A stretch of DNA of 26,885 bases from DASPKW01 sp038244055 (GTDB lineage Bacteria; Planctomycetota; Phycisphaerae; Tepidisphaerales; Tepidisphaeraceae): positions 1 to 26,885 of the forward strand of contig JBBRTW010000033.1 of the NCBI GenBank assembly GCA_038244055.1, given 5' to 3'. Below are positions 15,201-19,407 of the stretch, piece by piece. The translations under genes were made by a program, and so were the position numbers. The first letter of the stretch is position 1, and each line of letters begins with the position of its first letter. Below the pieces are notes generated by a model that ran no database searches, was not told the origin of the DNA, and saw only the letters and a program-made list of their open reading frames with translations.

Positions 15201-17890
15201 GGGAAGACGAAGGTCTGCGTAATGACGTTGCTGGGAAGGTAGTTGCCGCTATTGGTGTAGACGACCGCGCGGACGGTGGTGGTGTTGGCGATCGTCAGCG
15301 GCGCGGTGTACTGGGTTCCGAGCTTGAAGGCGGCCATGCCGCCGGTGGCCGATGAGGCGGATGGCGCGGCCGAAAGCGTATAGTTGAACGTATTGGTGGT
15401 GACGCCGGAGACGATGAAGTCGCCGTTGTACTCCGCCGGCGTAGCGCCGACGATCCGCACCAGGTCGCCGTTGGACAATCCGTGGCTGGCGACGGTGGCC
15501 GTGACCGTCGTGCCCACGGCGGCCAGCGTCGTCACCGGCCGATCGACGCGCTGGGCGACGACGGTTCCCGTGGCGGTGGTGGCGGGCGCTCCCGGCACGG
15601 TGTACGCGAACGTATTCTGCGTAACCCCGCTGACGACGAACAGGCCGTTGTATTCCGGCTGCACCGCGCCGGTGATGTAGACCTTGTCGCCGTTGATGAA
15701 GCCGTGGTTGTTGGAGGTGAAGGTGGCGGTGGATGAAGCCCGCGTGAGGCTGCTGGCGGTCCGCACGATCGGGTCTTTCCAGGGGTCGGAATTGTCGAGC
15801 GTGTAATAGATTTTATCCAGCCGGCGGACGCTGATCTTTCCGGTGGCGGGAGAGGCGGGCGCGCCGGATACGGTGTAGTCGAAGGTGTCCTGCGCGGCGG
15901 CGGTGATGATGAAATCGCCGTTGTACTGCGCCGGCGATGCGCCGGAGATGCGCACGAGATCGCCGACCGCGAAGCCGTGGCTGGCCACTGTCGCCGTCGC
16001 GGTGGAGTTCTTGCGGGTGAGCTTGGTGACCGTCTGCGAGGCCGTCGAGAGCGTCAGCGGAATCGACTGCGTGTAAATTCCATGGGTCGCGCTGAAGACG
16101 GGGTCCGGCGCTTTCTGCCAGAACGACTGGGAATTGCCGGCCGCCGGCGTTGCCGTGGAGAAAAAGTGCGTGCCCAACTGCGTGGTGCTGATCTGCGAAA
16201 TCTCCGGAAGCAGCAGCATGTCGCCATCGGTGGGCGAGGCATTGAGCAACTGGATCGCCAGGACATTTCCGGCCGCCAGAATGTGGCCGGGAGTGGCGGC
16301 GTTGAGATAAGAGGTGATGTCGATGTTCTCGAACGTCGATGACTGGAGTTCGCTGCTGCGCGCCGCCAGCGCCTGTGAATTCCAGGCGGGCGAGGCGGGC
16401 GCGTTCTTGCTGGCGATCTGCACGCCGTTGAGATAGACGATGTAGGCGTCATCGTACGCCATCTTCATGGTCAGCGTCTGCAGCGAGGCAAGATTGGGGG
16501 CGTCGAAACTGATGCGCGCATAGAGCGAGGTGTCGGCATTGGGGTCGCCGGACTGCTGCTGCACCGTCTGGATGGCGGTCTGCATGGTCGAGCGGAGATC
16601 GGTCTTCACCTTGCTCGCCACGCTGTTGGTCGGTCCGGTGAAGGGGTAGCTGGTAACCGCCAGCCCGCCGTTGGTCGTATCGCCCACCAGTCGCCATGCG
16701 GTCGTACCGGCGAAGGTGGTGAAATTTCCCGGAGCCGCGAAAAGCTCGACGCCCGCGCTGCTGCCGCCCTGGTAGTAGAGCAGGTTGGTGTCGTAGTCGC
16801 CGGCCGCGGCAAAGGTGACCGCGCCCAGCGAATCGGCCGATCCGCGCGTGCCATCGAAGATCATCGCGCCGCCGACCAGCGTCGTCCCCGTGCCCGCGAC
16901 GCTGCTGAACGAAGCCCCCGTGAACGAAAGCTTGAAACCATCATCGCTGTTGACGCCGAACGTGTAGGTCCCGGCCACCGGGATATGGATTCTGCCGTTA
17001 GCCTTGGTTGCCCAGTTGGTCTGCGTGACGCCCAGGTCCAGCCCTGGAAATGCGCGATCGAATGCGAAGTGCCCCGAAGCGCCGAGCGTCATGTAGTTGA
17101 TGGTCGCCGGGTTCTCGGTTTTCACCCAGCTTTGAAAGGCCGGGGTGTCGACGATCGACTGCGCGGTGGCGATGCTGCCGATGGTGCCGGTGTTGCCGGA
17201 TTTGTAGTTCCAGACCGCGAAGCCGGGAGTCGCGCCGGCGAAGCCGAGGCCGGTCACCCCCTGCGCCCACGATGAATCGACAAAGGCCGGGTCGGTCCAG
17301 GACAGGCCCAGGGAATTGCTGGTCGGGATGAAATAGCGCGCGGTCACGCCGGCCGAAACGAGCTTGGTTTCGGTGATCTGCTGCCCGACGCCGTAGGAAA
17401 TGTCCTGCTGCTGAGCGGGATAGGGAGTGTAGTAATCCGAAACGATAGCGCCGGTGTTGTCGATCAAGCGCAGGCTGGAGCCATCTTTGCTGAGGTTAAA
17501 CGTGTTGGTATGCAGCTCTCCATTGGGGTCGATATAGCCCGCCTTGCTGTCGGCGAAGATCACGCGGAACTCCCCCGGGCCCAGGGTCATCGATGGGAAA
17601 TTCCACGAATTGCTGCCGCGCGTCAGCCTCCAGCCGGTCAGGTTGATCGCGTTCTGCGAATCGGGGTTATAGATTTCCAGCCAGTCGGAATTCGCCCCCG
17701 TGGAGTCTACTAGCGTCTTGCTGTTGGAGGCCATGAACTCGCTGATCAGCGGCGCTGCCGTGAGCATCCGCCGCGATTCGAGCAGTTCAGCAACCGCCCA
17801 TCGCCCGCTAAGGGACCTGGAATCAGACAGGCCGACTCGACGTCGTCTGTCCCGGCCAGATTCCTTCCTCAGATCGGATCTGCGCGACAT
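3266..17890 (-). CDS. Giant modular CotH/LTD/PA14/FN3/dockerin protein A (4874 residues)
   Basis: I chose ATG 17890 because GGAGG (17899-17903) lies 8 bases upstream; an in-frame GTG at 17917 lacks a well-spaced site. Approximate domain order by residue follows. LEPR-XLL-like LLESRRML is at 36-43 and an LTD at 48-165. A galactose-binding-like domain (170-594) is split by a PA14-like module. A CHB_HEX_C-like domain (596-894) is split by three FCCH-like modules. A CotH kinase-like domain (897-2260) is split by about 890 residues of PA14-like units, with its C-lobe Asp motif FFDWDAEW near 2115-2122. Then come a second CHB_HEX_C-like domain (2254-2334), LTDs at 2344-2490, 2509-2654 and 2662-2974 (the last split by a golvesin-like module), FN3, Ig-like and PA14 (2972-3324), and a second FN3, Ig-like and PA14 set (3326-3674). 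Last are tandem 345-residue Ig-type repeats (3777-4467), Ig-like domains, a dockerin pair (4654-4711) and a Pro/Ala tail ending FHTRKRIVDSVWDG. It is probably exported and surface- or matrix-associated. Kinase activity is unproven. An unbroken 14.6-kb frame argues for selection. Confidence 0.93.
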   Translation of the reverse strand: MSRRSDLRKESGRDRRRRVGLSDSRSLSGRWAVAELLESRRMLTAAPLISEFMASNSKTLVDSTGANSDWLEIYNPDSQNAINLTGWRLTRGSNSWNFPSMTLGPGEFRVIFADSKAGYIDPNGELHTNTFNLSKDGSSLRLIDNTGAIVSDYYTPYPAQQQDISYGVGQQITETKLVSAGVTARYFIPTSNSLGLSWTDPAFVDSSWAQGVTGLGFAGATPGFAVWNYKSGNTGTIGSIATAQSIVDTPAFQSWVKTENPATINYMTLGASGHFAFDRAFPGLDLGVTQTNWATKANGRIHIPVAGTYTFGVNSDDGFKLSFTGASFSSVAGTGTTLVGGAMIFDGTRGSADSLGAVTFAAAGDYDTNLLYYQGGSSAGVELFAAPGNFTTFAGTTAWRLVGDTTNGGLAVTSYPFTGPTNSVASKVKTDLRSTMQTAIQTVQQQSGDPNADTSLYARISFDAPNLASLQTLTMKMAYDDAYIVYLNGVQIASKNAPASPAWNSQALAARSSELQSSTFENIDITSYLNAATPGHILAAGNVLAIQLLNASPTDGDMLLLPEISQISTTQLGTHFFSTATPAAGNSQSFWQKAPDPVFSATHGIYTQSIPLTLSTASQTVTKLTRKNSTATATVASHGFAVGDLVRISGASPAQYNGDFIITAAAQDTFDYTVSGAPASPATGKISVRRLDKIYYTLDNSDPWKDPIVRTASSLTRASSTATFTSNNHGFINGDKVYITGAVQPEYNGLFVVSGVTQNTFAYTVPGAPATTATGTVVAQRVDRPVTTLAAVGTTVTATVASHGLSNGDLVRIVGATPAEYNGDFIVSGVTTNTFNYTLSAAPSASSATGGMAAFKLGTQYTAPLTIANTTTVRAVVYTNSGNYLPSNVITQTFVFPNDVIQQSATPAGFPGSWDTWPADYQMDPRITTDPAYRNTLVDALKSLPSMSLVSDKTNLFDPTNGIYANTAISLNSNYNGTPMGVPGSVEYFNADGSNDFQINAGLQIYGGVGRSPQYKKHSFRIVFDSTYGPSQLNFPLFGDAGASSFGSIILRSQFNDAWSWAGSTMQLIREAFAPETQLAMGDPSHHTQMVNLYMDGLYWGVYQATERPDADFSATYMGGNSSDWESNNAGFSNGVTNDLPIWNDLMSKTTSGLTSTVYQAGTTGFNTTLYAAGPSATPGFNSITYVANVAVTNLAGAESVIATPSKQTSTSSKTTTTVNFLNTGADGHFATGNNTFPGMANTEVDNFVVETTGSIAIPTAGNWTFGVSGNDGFRLTLTNGTDTYTYSSDTTRTSPADTFSTFNITTAGNYRMRLVYFQNTGGAEIEAYAALGSFSSFAATSTWRLLGDTAGGGLAASIVTPLTTLANAESIIATPGLQAWTQTQVVGSINYLNIGADGHTTASNLLFPGAVSATPMQSFVLKADSTISIPTTGNWTFGVSSDDGFHLQILDGATVVLDSSADGLRTAADTFATFNFTKVGTYTVRLVYFQSTTAGAELELYAAKGSFTSYAASTAWQLVGTNVTTATNTGLLSLAKLVPVTSLSIAESVITPTLKSITALSAAVTAAGATMNTTTKVVTIALPNHGYVVGQRIVISGAAQSVYNGTFTITGVTANTFDYLATATGVTPATGTISVQVYGIARNGGVATIELPGHGFANGDYVTISGAGQTDYNGTFVISNSTADTFTINVLNNPTTPGTGTSILVKKAMQAWASAATTTTAINMLSTGTDGHYGTNAVFPGAISGNAMQNLVMETKTTIGIPTTGPWTFGVSADDGFSLTLTNGTDTFTFNNDGTRTGPADKFATFNITKAGAYRMRVVYFQNSDGGEIELFAAPGTWTTYAQTTTWKQIGDNVNGGIGTSLYDMMSVTTYLANVPVTSLAVAQDVAATASKQISATTEYRNTIDLLNTGAGGHFNGSSAFPGTDPDNPAEIDNFVVKVQASVVIPSAGAWTFGVTCDDGFSLTLLDGLTPLSPTLSHTGTGTSTDYIQTYTFNHTGTYTLQLLYYQNTGEAAVELYAASGTFTSFNTSSFRLVGDTVNGGLSVGSGISPVEMYYELQGQNPDGTPNSSYPVDLDMNNYIDYMLMNLYIGNTDWPSHNFYASSPTGPDSTGYKFFDWDAEWSIGINSTVTQNQLGVSVVAGKPYYYLTASPDFRMRFADRIQQFMFNNGALTAAVSGARYKALADEVQSAITLESARWGDIPTSPAPVPHTPVEWRTERDYLLNTYFPQRSANVLGQFKTAGIFPSIDAPTFAINGVSEYGGKFRPGDTLTATATSGTVYFCLDGSDPRLPGGGLNPSAIHYTAGMVLSQNTQIKARALSGTTWSALADVGFVIDLAPSLRVTEVMYHPADPTTAEATAGYVNQDFEYIEVKNIGVDPVPLAGVSISDGVTFTFPTMTLAPGQYTVVASNSAAFAMRYPGLSSFLAGQYSGHLNNAGERIEIDSPVGGLIQAFTYNNSWYGQTDGGGFSLTIRDPAQDVSLWDSSAGWRISAGTGGTPGSADTLPAPGSVVVNELLVHNGAATDMLEFRNTTAQSIDLSGWFVSDSATSLTKYQIPSGTIIPAGGFLVLTGSGDFGNAANPASHVQFALSAHGGQLYLSSNFAGAPGGYREVTAYGATPAGTPLGIIATSTGVSDLAQEQSATFGAGPTYPGAANGSPLVGPVVINEVMYHPTDPTPAEAAAGFVDANDFEYIELFNRSNTPQSLSSLALGDGAGFSFGWYSDALGTEKSTREQGATATWTAPALAGDTYTVWAHLNLADGDGRRRSLDDLAQYTIATTGGPVSVTIDQNQPLVVGNEVWVNLGDYALSGAASVQLVRGDTGADNWTIADSVKITRAGSPDIVIAQPAVDSFATRSGLTTLAPGAYVVLVSNYAAFDARYHVAANHIPVAGAYTGRLNNAGETVRLYQAGPTDPGVVPFYEIDRLAYGTQGAWPNSPDGTGPSLMRVHPAGFGDDPINWRAGAVNGTPGLSNTPRDKTAPTVPSSLSAQLAITPANRITLNWAASTDPDSFVDHYTIYRNGAAIGTSLTATYADTDIQPATAYTYQVTAVNRDGFESDPSVSISATLPGIRSYSAPDGHIEIVFSQALNSGPATLPANFAINGIAPASIALADNNTRLIITPQTALAPGTAYTVAINHLTMQSGAPLADALQVSFTFAPQGSGYILREFWAGIIGGNVTDLTGNAAYPNSPTSKSYLTSLEAPYNTASSYGTRLRGYIYPPATGAYSFWIAADDSAELWLSTDDTAANAVKISFVTTATGYRTWSSKSAAITLTAGQRYYIQVLQKQNTGNDNLSVRWQLPDGSWENNDQNAPIPGIRLSPYNGLPDITPPTAPQDLRGQLVSSNTQIQLSWTTSAEIESAIAQYNIYRNGALYGTSATPAFLDTSVVAGTRYRYQISAVNSAGFESSLSAPLNMALQGISSIANWAPTSLRLVFSEPLDPAMAQIAANYSIDNGIAVQSAHLEADGLTVTLTISPTAPNITYTLLTSGLRTAGGTALPSTSNTFTLGGAIYREYWTGLNANNTVADLTSSAAYPNSPTGFEYRTAFFESPTNWATNAGERVRGYILPDITGVYNFWIASDDASQLWLSTDANPANKVLIASVAGATASRQWSLNASQKSANISLVAGQMYYIEALMKQGAGAANLAVAWQRPGTTFNTSTGTPIPGNYLLPYIAPTGLITLPLTVGVVPRTTSDTTPGLHGTVSDFTSAVSVNVGGIYYAATNNGDFTWTLPDSAFASALPDGAYPLLISTVDSLGNLDFSSLGNNLIVDTIAPTVQISAIPPFRNSPLSQLQIVFSEPITNFDLDDLRLTVNGSADLLTGAETLTSTDSITWTLGGLSGLDAQAGAYTLTLASASSNIEDAAANPLATGASANWTVDLAAPTITSAVASPTTFNDAAVGSARLSLTVSFNESMNTAIAPIITFPVESPGSALTFNAAASVWLNATTYLAVYNVADTNAALANIDVRVAGAQDLAGNVQTTANLPDQFTIDTRNATISGVSSTLSNGSYKAGAVVPITITFSRPVTVSGDIPALTLATGAVNRSAVYTSGSGTDTLTFSYTVQPGDTSADLDYASTSALSLNGATIRDSALNDAALALPAPGAAGSLGAARNILIDTTAPTALIAGVSPVLRNSSVSQMQITFSEPVANFDLADLHLTRDGGPELLTGNESLTTADSLTWTLGGLSSLNVQEGTYTLALVAASSGIQDSAANALAAGASTAWTIDVAPPTVATLTPGLTTINDSAAGSGTFLLTIAFNEAMNTAIAPTITFPVENPGSALTLNAGLWLNSTTYRAAFDVADTNATLPNVDIRVAGAQDLAGNVQATANLPDQFTIDTRNATVLGASSSLSDGSYKAGAVVPITITFSRSVTVSGGVPALTLATGAINRAALYTSGSGTDTLTFNYTVQPGDTSADLDYASTAALSLNGATIRDSALNDAALALPVPGAAGSLGAARNILIDTTAPVVTVATLVTSNSRPTLTGTVSDGGSGVATVIVTVGGQVLPATVVGGAWSVAVPQPLHGTYNVQVAATDGAGNSGGDSTTNELSVDATVSTTIDDSALSTMLIVRFGDDVSASLTAAALTITPAGSAPIPHEAMSFRWDAATRSGIWTFPGLTRALLPNDNYTIALDPTGITDSAGNPLAGTFTLDTYALAGDADHSRDVGLNDLLRLANHYGLAGVAWADGDFDGDGSVGLNDLLILANNYGLSVPAPAPAIPGAPIASSPIPAPTAPDPAAPDSTAPTAAPPAIPAARPSAAPVIASAPAPVIQPAPSPAAPIPPAVSSPRPPAAAVRPVAVKKPPAPRVIGSTFAQPAPSAKKSPAVSRAATRSTSHSTLPKSAESTASSTHASPALNQSVFHTRKRIVDSVWDG
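3760..3930 (-). other. Dockerin type I pair in protein A
   Basis: This stretch encodes two EF-hand-like dockerin repeats, DADHSRDVGLNDLLRLANHY and DFDGDGSVGLNDLLILANNY, each with Asp at calcium-ligand positions followed by a Leu-rich helix. The nucleotide sequence closely matches the corresponding pair in protein B (about 19965-20133), far more than the tails that follow. Such pairs are common near the C-terminus of planctomycete secreted proteins, but no cohesin partner is visible here. Confidence 0.88.
4490..6560 (-). repeat. Two tandem copies of a ~1035-base (345-residue) coding repeat
   Basis: Copy boundaries align at 4490 and 5525, an offset of 1035 bases; the second copy ends near 6560. 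Each copy encodes two Ig-like domains with phrases such as FSEP(I/V).NFDL.DL, DTRNAT, SYKAGAVVPITITFSR and NGATIRDSALNDAALALP. The first ~330 bases of the two copies (plus-strand order) are nearly identical, and the remainder is more diverged, including a 6-base length difference near 6062. This fits tandem duplication followed by partial gene conversion. Confidence 0.88.
9318..9738 (-). other. Golvesin-like module inserted inside an LTD of protein A
   Basis: The LTD of residues 2662-2974 reads as normal up to LGDGAGFSF and resumes with TTLAPGAYVVLVSNYAAFDARY. Between these lie about 140 residues beginning GWYSDALGTEKS. Features such as YTVWAHLN, TIDQNQ, VNLGDYAL and DNWTIADSVKIT resemble golvesin/Xly-type carbohydrate-binding beta domains. 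The neighbouring LTD (DGVTFTFPTMTLAPGQYTVV) shows the same segment without an insertion. Assignment of the inserted fold is by resemblance only. Confidence 0.65.
11755..14315 (-). repeat. Array of four PA14-like units inside the CotH domain of protein A
   Basis: Each unit starts with a phrase like VTSLAxAESVIxTPxxQ, continues with an LNTGADGHF- and FPG-type segment, IPTTGNWTFGVSxDDGF, a VYFQNTGGAEIELYAA-type strand, and ends with TWRLxGDxxxGG. Unit starts lie near 14315, 13805, 13275 and 12260. The third unit is longer because it carries two FCCH-like modules. The DDGF motif (the calcium-binding Asp pair of PA14-type lectins) is GNDGF in the first unit, SDDGF or ADDGF in the next two, and CDDGF in the last. 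These are probably carbohydrate-binding modules. Confidence 0.8.
12770..13200 (-). repeat. Two FCCH-like modules nested inside the third PA14-like unit
   Basis: The PA14-like unit is interrupted between AESVITPTLKS and AMQAWAS by two ~70-residue modules. The first contains NHGYVVGQRIVISGAAQ, VYNGTF and TANTFDY; the second contains GHGFANGDYVTISGAGQ, DYNGTF and TADTFTI. They resemble the modules inserted upstream in the same protein and the domains usually labelled FCCH-like in phage structural proteins (family name by resemblance). Confidence 0.75.
15322..16035 (-). repeat. Three FCCH-like modules splitting a CHB_HEX_C-like domain at two points
   Basis: Module 1 (about 15820-16035) contains SHGFAVGDLVRISGA and QYNGDF. 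Modules 2 and 3 (about 15322-15772) contain NHGFINGDKVYITGA and SHGLSNGDLVRIVGA, each followed by EYNG. The host pieces GIYTQSIPLTLSTAS, KIYYTLDNSDPWKDP and GTQYTAPLTIANTTTVRAVV join in the right order to give one chitobiase-C-like domain, matching the uninterrupted equivalent in protein B. Confidence 0.78.
16650..17240 (-). other. PA14-like module inside the galactose-binding-like domain of protein A
   Basis: The host domain breaks after VTGLGFAGATPG and resumes at PTNSVASKVKTDLRSTMQ. Between lies one PA14-like unit with AQSIVDTPAFQSW, IPVAGTYTFGVNSDDGF, LLYYQGGSSAGVELFAAPG and WRLVGDTTNGGL. It is of the same lineage as the four units in the CotH domain. Confidence 0.75.
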
Positions 17891-18022
17891 AGCCCGGCCC
17901 TCCGGTGCAAAATTCACCCCTCAGTCGGGGCCTTCGAAGTGCGTCTGCCAAACTCCCGCTGACCTGATTCCCGTCCACAGATCGATCAATTTCCCACAAA
18001 AGATGTAAGATAACAACGTCAA

Positions 18023-18035
18023 TCCCGAATCGGGA
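18023..18035. promoter_or_regulatory. 13-base palindrome in divergent intergenic region
   Basis: TCCCGAATCGGGA is a perfect 6+1+6 inverted repeat in the AT-richer region between the divergent starts of protein A (minus) and the PEP-CTERM gene (plus). It lies 134 bases upstream of the A start codon and 170 bases upstream of the PEP-CTERM start. It could be an operator; no factor can be named. The rest of 17891-18204 holds the promoter below and ribosome-binding sites but no gene. Confidence 0.35.
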
Positions 18036-18110
18036 AATGTGAAGTGGGGCAATCTACATCCAATTGATGCTTCACTGGACGACTGTTTATCAACAATTGC
18101 GAGAAATTAC

Positions 18111-18139
18111 TTGCGAGATGGCGGCGACGCAAAGATAAT
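18111..18139 (+). promoter_or_regulatory. Sigma-70-like promoter for the PEP-CTERM gene
   Basis: TTGCGA (18111-18116) and GATAAT (18134-18139) match the -35 and -10 consensus at 4/6 and 5/6, with an exact 17-base spacer. Transcription would start near 18146, leaving a leader of about 60 bases before the chosen start codon. No equally good pair was found for the opposite strand. Confidence 0.5.
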
Positions 18140-18204
18140 CGTTTCCGAGGGCTGAGGAGTCTTTAGCCAGAGTTAAGCGGATGTCCTGGAGCTGGAGAGG
18201 GAAA

Positions 18205-19320
18205 ATGCGCAGCTTATTCGTTGGGCGGCAGGTTTGCATCGCCATTCTAGTTGGCCTATGGGGCGGCGTCGTTTTTGCCGGTCCCTTGAGCGCCGGGAAC
18301 CTGGTCGTGGTGCGCGTGGGGGATGGCGTTCAGACACTGGCGAATACGGGCAACTCGGTGTTCCTCGATGAATACACCGTGATTGGCGCGCTGGCCGGCA
18401 CGACAACCATTCCCGACAGTGGCACGAACGCGTTGATCATGAGCGGCAGCGCGGGATCGGAAGGCGTGCTTTCCCGCTCAGGCGACCGCACCAGCGTCTG
18501 GTTTGCCGGGTACAACGTCAATCGACCCTTCGCCAGTTCACTGGCCGCCGCCGCCGCCACCGTCGCGCCTCGTGCGATCGGGAAAGTCGATCAGAGCGGC
18601 ACTTACACACAGGCCGTATCCTCCACTACAGCCTACGGCGGAAACAACCTGCGAGCGGCCGTATCCGATGACGGCACCAACATCTGGGGCGCTGGCGGCG
18701 CTTCGGGCACGGTGCTGCTCCCCGGCACAACCATTCAATCTTCCAGCACCAATACCCGCGCCATCAGCATCTATAACGGCAACCTGTACTTCTCCACCCA
18801 GAGTGGAACCGGCGGGATTTACGGGTTCACCGGCGGTGGAACGCCCACGGCCGCCGCCACTCCGACGCTGATCATCGGCACACTCACGGGCAATCCCAAC
18901 GAATTCGCCTTTAACTCCGCAGGAACGATCTGCTACATCGCCGACGACCGCACCTCGGCCAATGGCGGCATCCAGCGCTGGGATTTGACGGCCGGGATCT
19001 GGACGCTTTCCTATACCCTGGGCAGCGGCGCGGCGAACATCGGCGCGCGCGGACTCGAAGTGGACTTCTCCGGGGTCAGTCCAATCATTTATGCAACCAG
19101 CGCCGAGGCCACCAACAATCGAATCATTTCGATCACCGATGCGGGCGCGGGCTCGCTGGCGACCACGCTCGCCACCGCCGGAACCAACACGCTCTTCCGC
19201 GGGCTTGAGTTCACCCCCGTCCCCGAGCCGGGGAGCCTTGGAGTCGTGCTCGTTGGCGGATTCATCATGGCCTGTTCGCGCCGCGGCCGGTGCGTCGAAC
19301 GAACAGCGGCCATGCGCTGA
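18205..19320 (+). CDS. Exported PEP-CTERM sorting-domain protein
   Basis: I chose ATG 18205 because GGAGAGG (18194-18200) ends just before it and because it opens directly into a signal peptide (MRSLFVGRQVCIAILVGLWG, cleavage likely after VVFA, residue 25). An in-frame ATG at 18181 lacks a good ribosome-binding site. The 371-residue product ends with a PEP-CTERM signal: VPEP from 339, a short hydrophobic span (LGVVLVGGFIMA), then SRRGR. It should therefore be cleaved and anchored by an exosortase, which is not in this window. The body is Gly/Thr/Asn-rich with short repeated strands (NGNLYFSTQSG, NEFAFNSAGTICYIADD, IQRWDL), reminiscent of a beta-propeller-like fold. No enzymatic motif is seen. 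It is flanked by minus-strand genes for A and B and has its own promoter. Confidence 0.88.
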   Translation: MRSLFVGRQVCIAILVGLWGGVVFAGPLSAGNLVVVRVGDGVQTLANTGNSVFLDEYTVIGALAGTTTIPDSGTNALIMSGSAGSEGVLSRSGDRTSVWFAGYNVNRPFASSLAAAAATVAPRAIGKVDQSGTYTQAVSSTTAYGGNNLRAAVSDDGTNIWGAGGASGTVLLPGTTIQSSSTNTRAISIYNGNLYFSTQSGTGGIYGFTGGGTPTAAATPTLIIGTLTGNPNEFAFNSAGTICYIADDRTSANGGIQRWDLTAGIWTLSYTLGSGAANIGARGLEVDFSGVSPIIYATSAEATNNRIISITDAGAGSLATTLATAGTNTLFRGLEFTPVPEPGSLGVVLVGGFIMACSRRGRCVERTAAMR

Positions 19321-19407
19321 TGGCGGCAAGCAGTTCCCATGCCTGCGCGGGGGCCATGAACGACAATCGATCCAATATGACGTCGAGCGCCGCCGATGCC
19401 GCCCAGA

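Noticed and set aside
17891..17917. GTG at 17917 as the start of protein A
   Set aside because: It has no correctly spaced ribosome-binding site, while the ATG at 17890 has GGAGG eight bases upstream.
18039..18075. GTGAAG...CTTCAC inverted repeat in the divergent intergenic region
   Set aside because: It has only 6-base arms with a 25-base loop, which is expected by chance at this length.
18181..18204. ATG at 18181 as the start of the PEP-CTERM protein
   Set aside because: This stretch contains the GGAGAGG ribosome-binding site for the ATG at 18205, and starting there gives a cleaner signal peptide.
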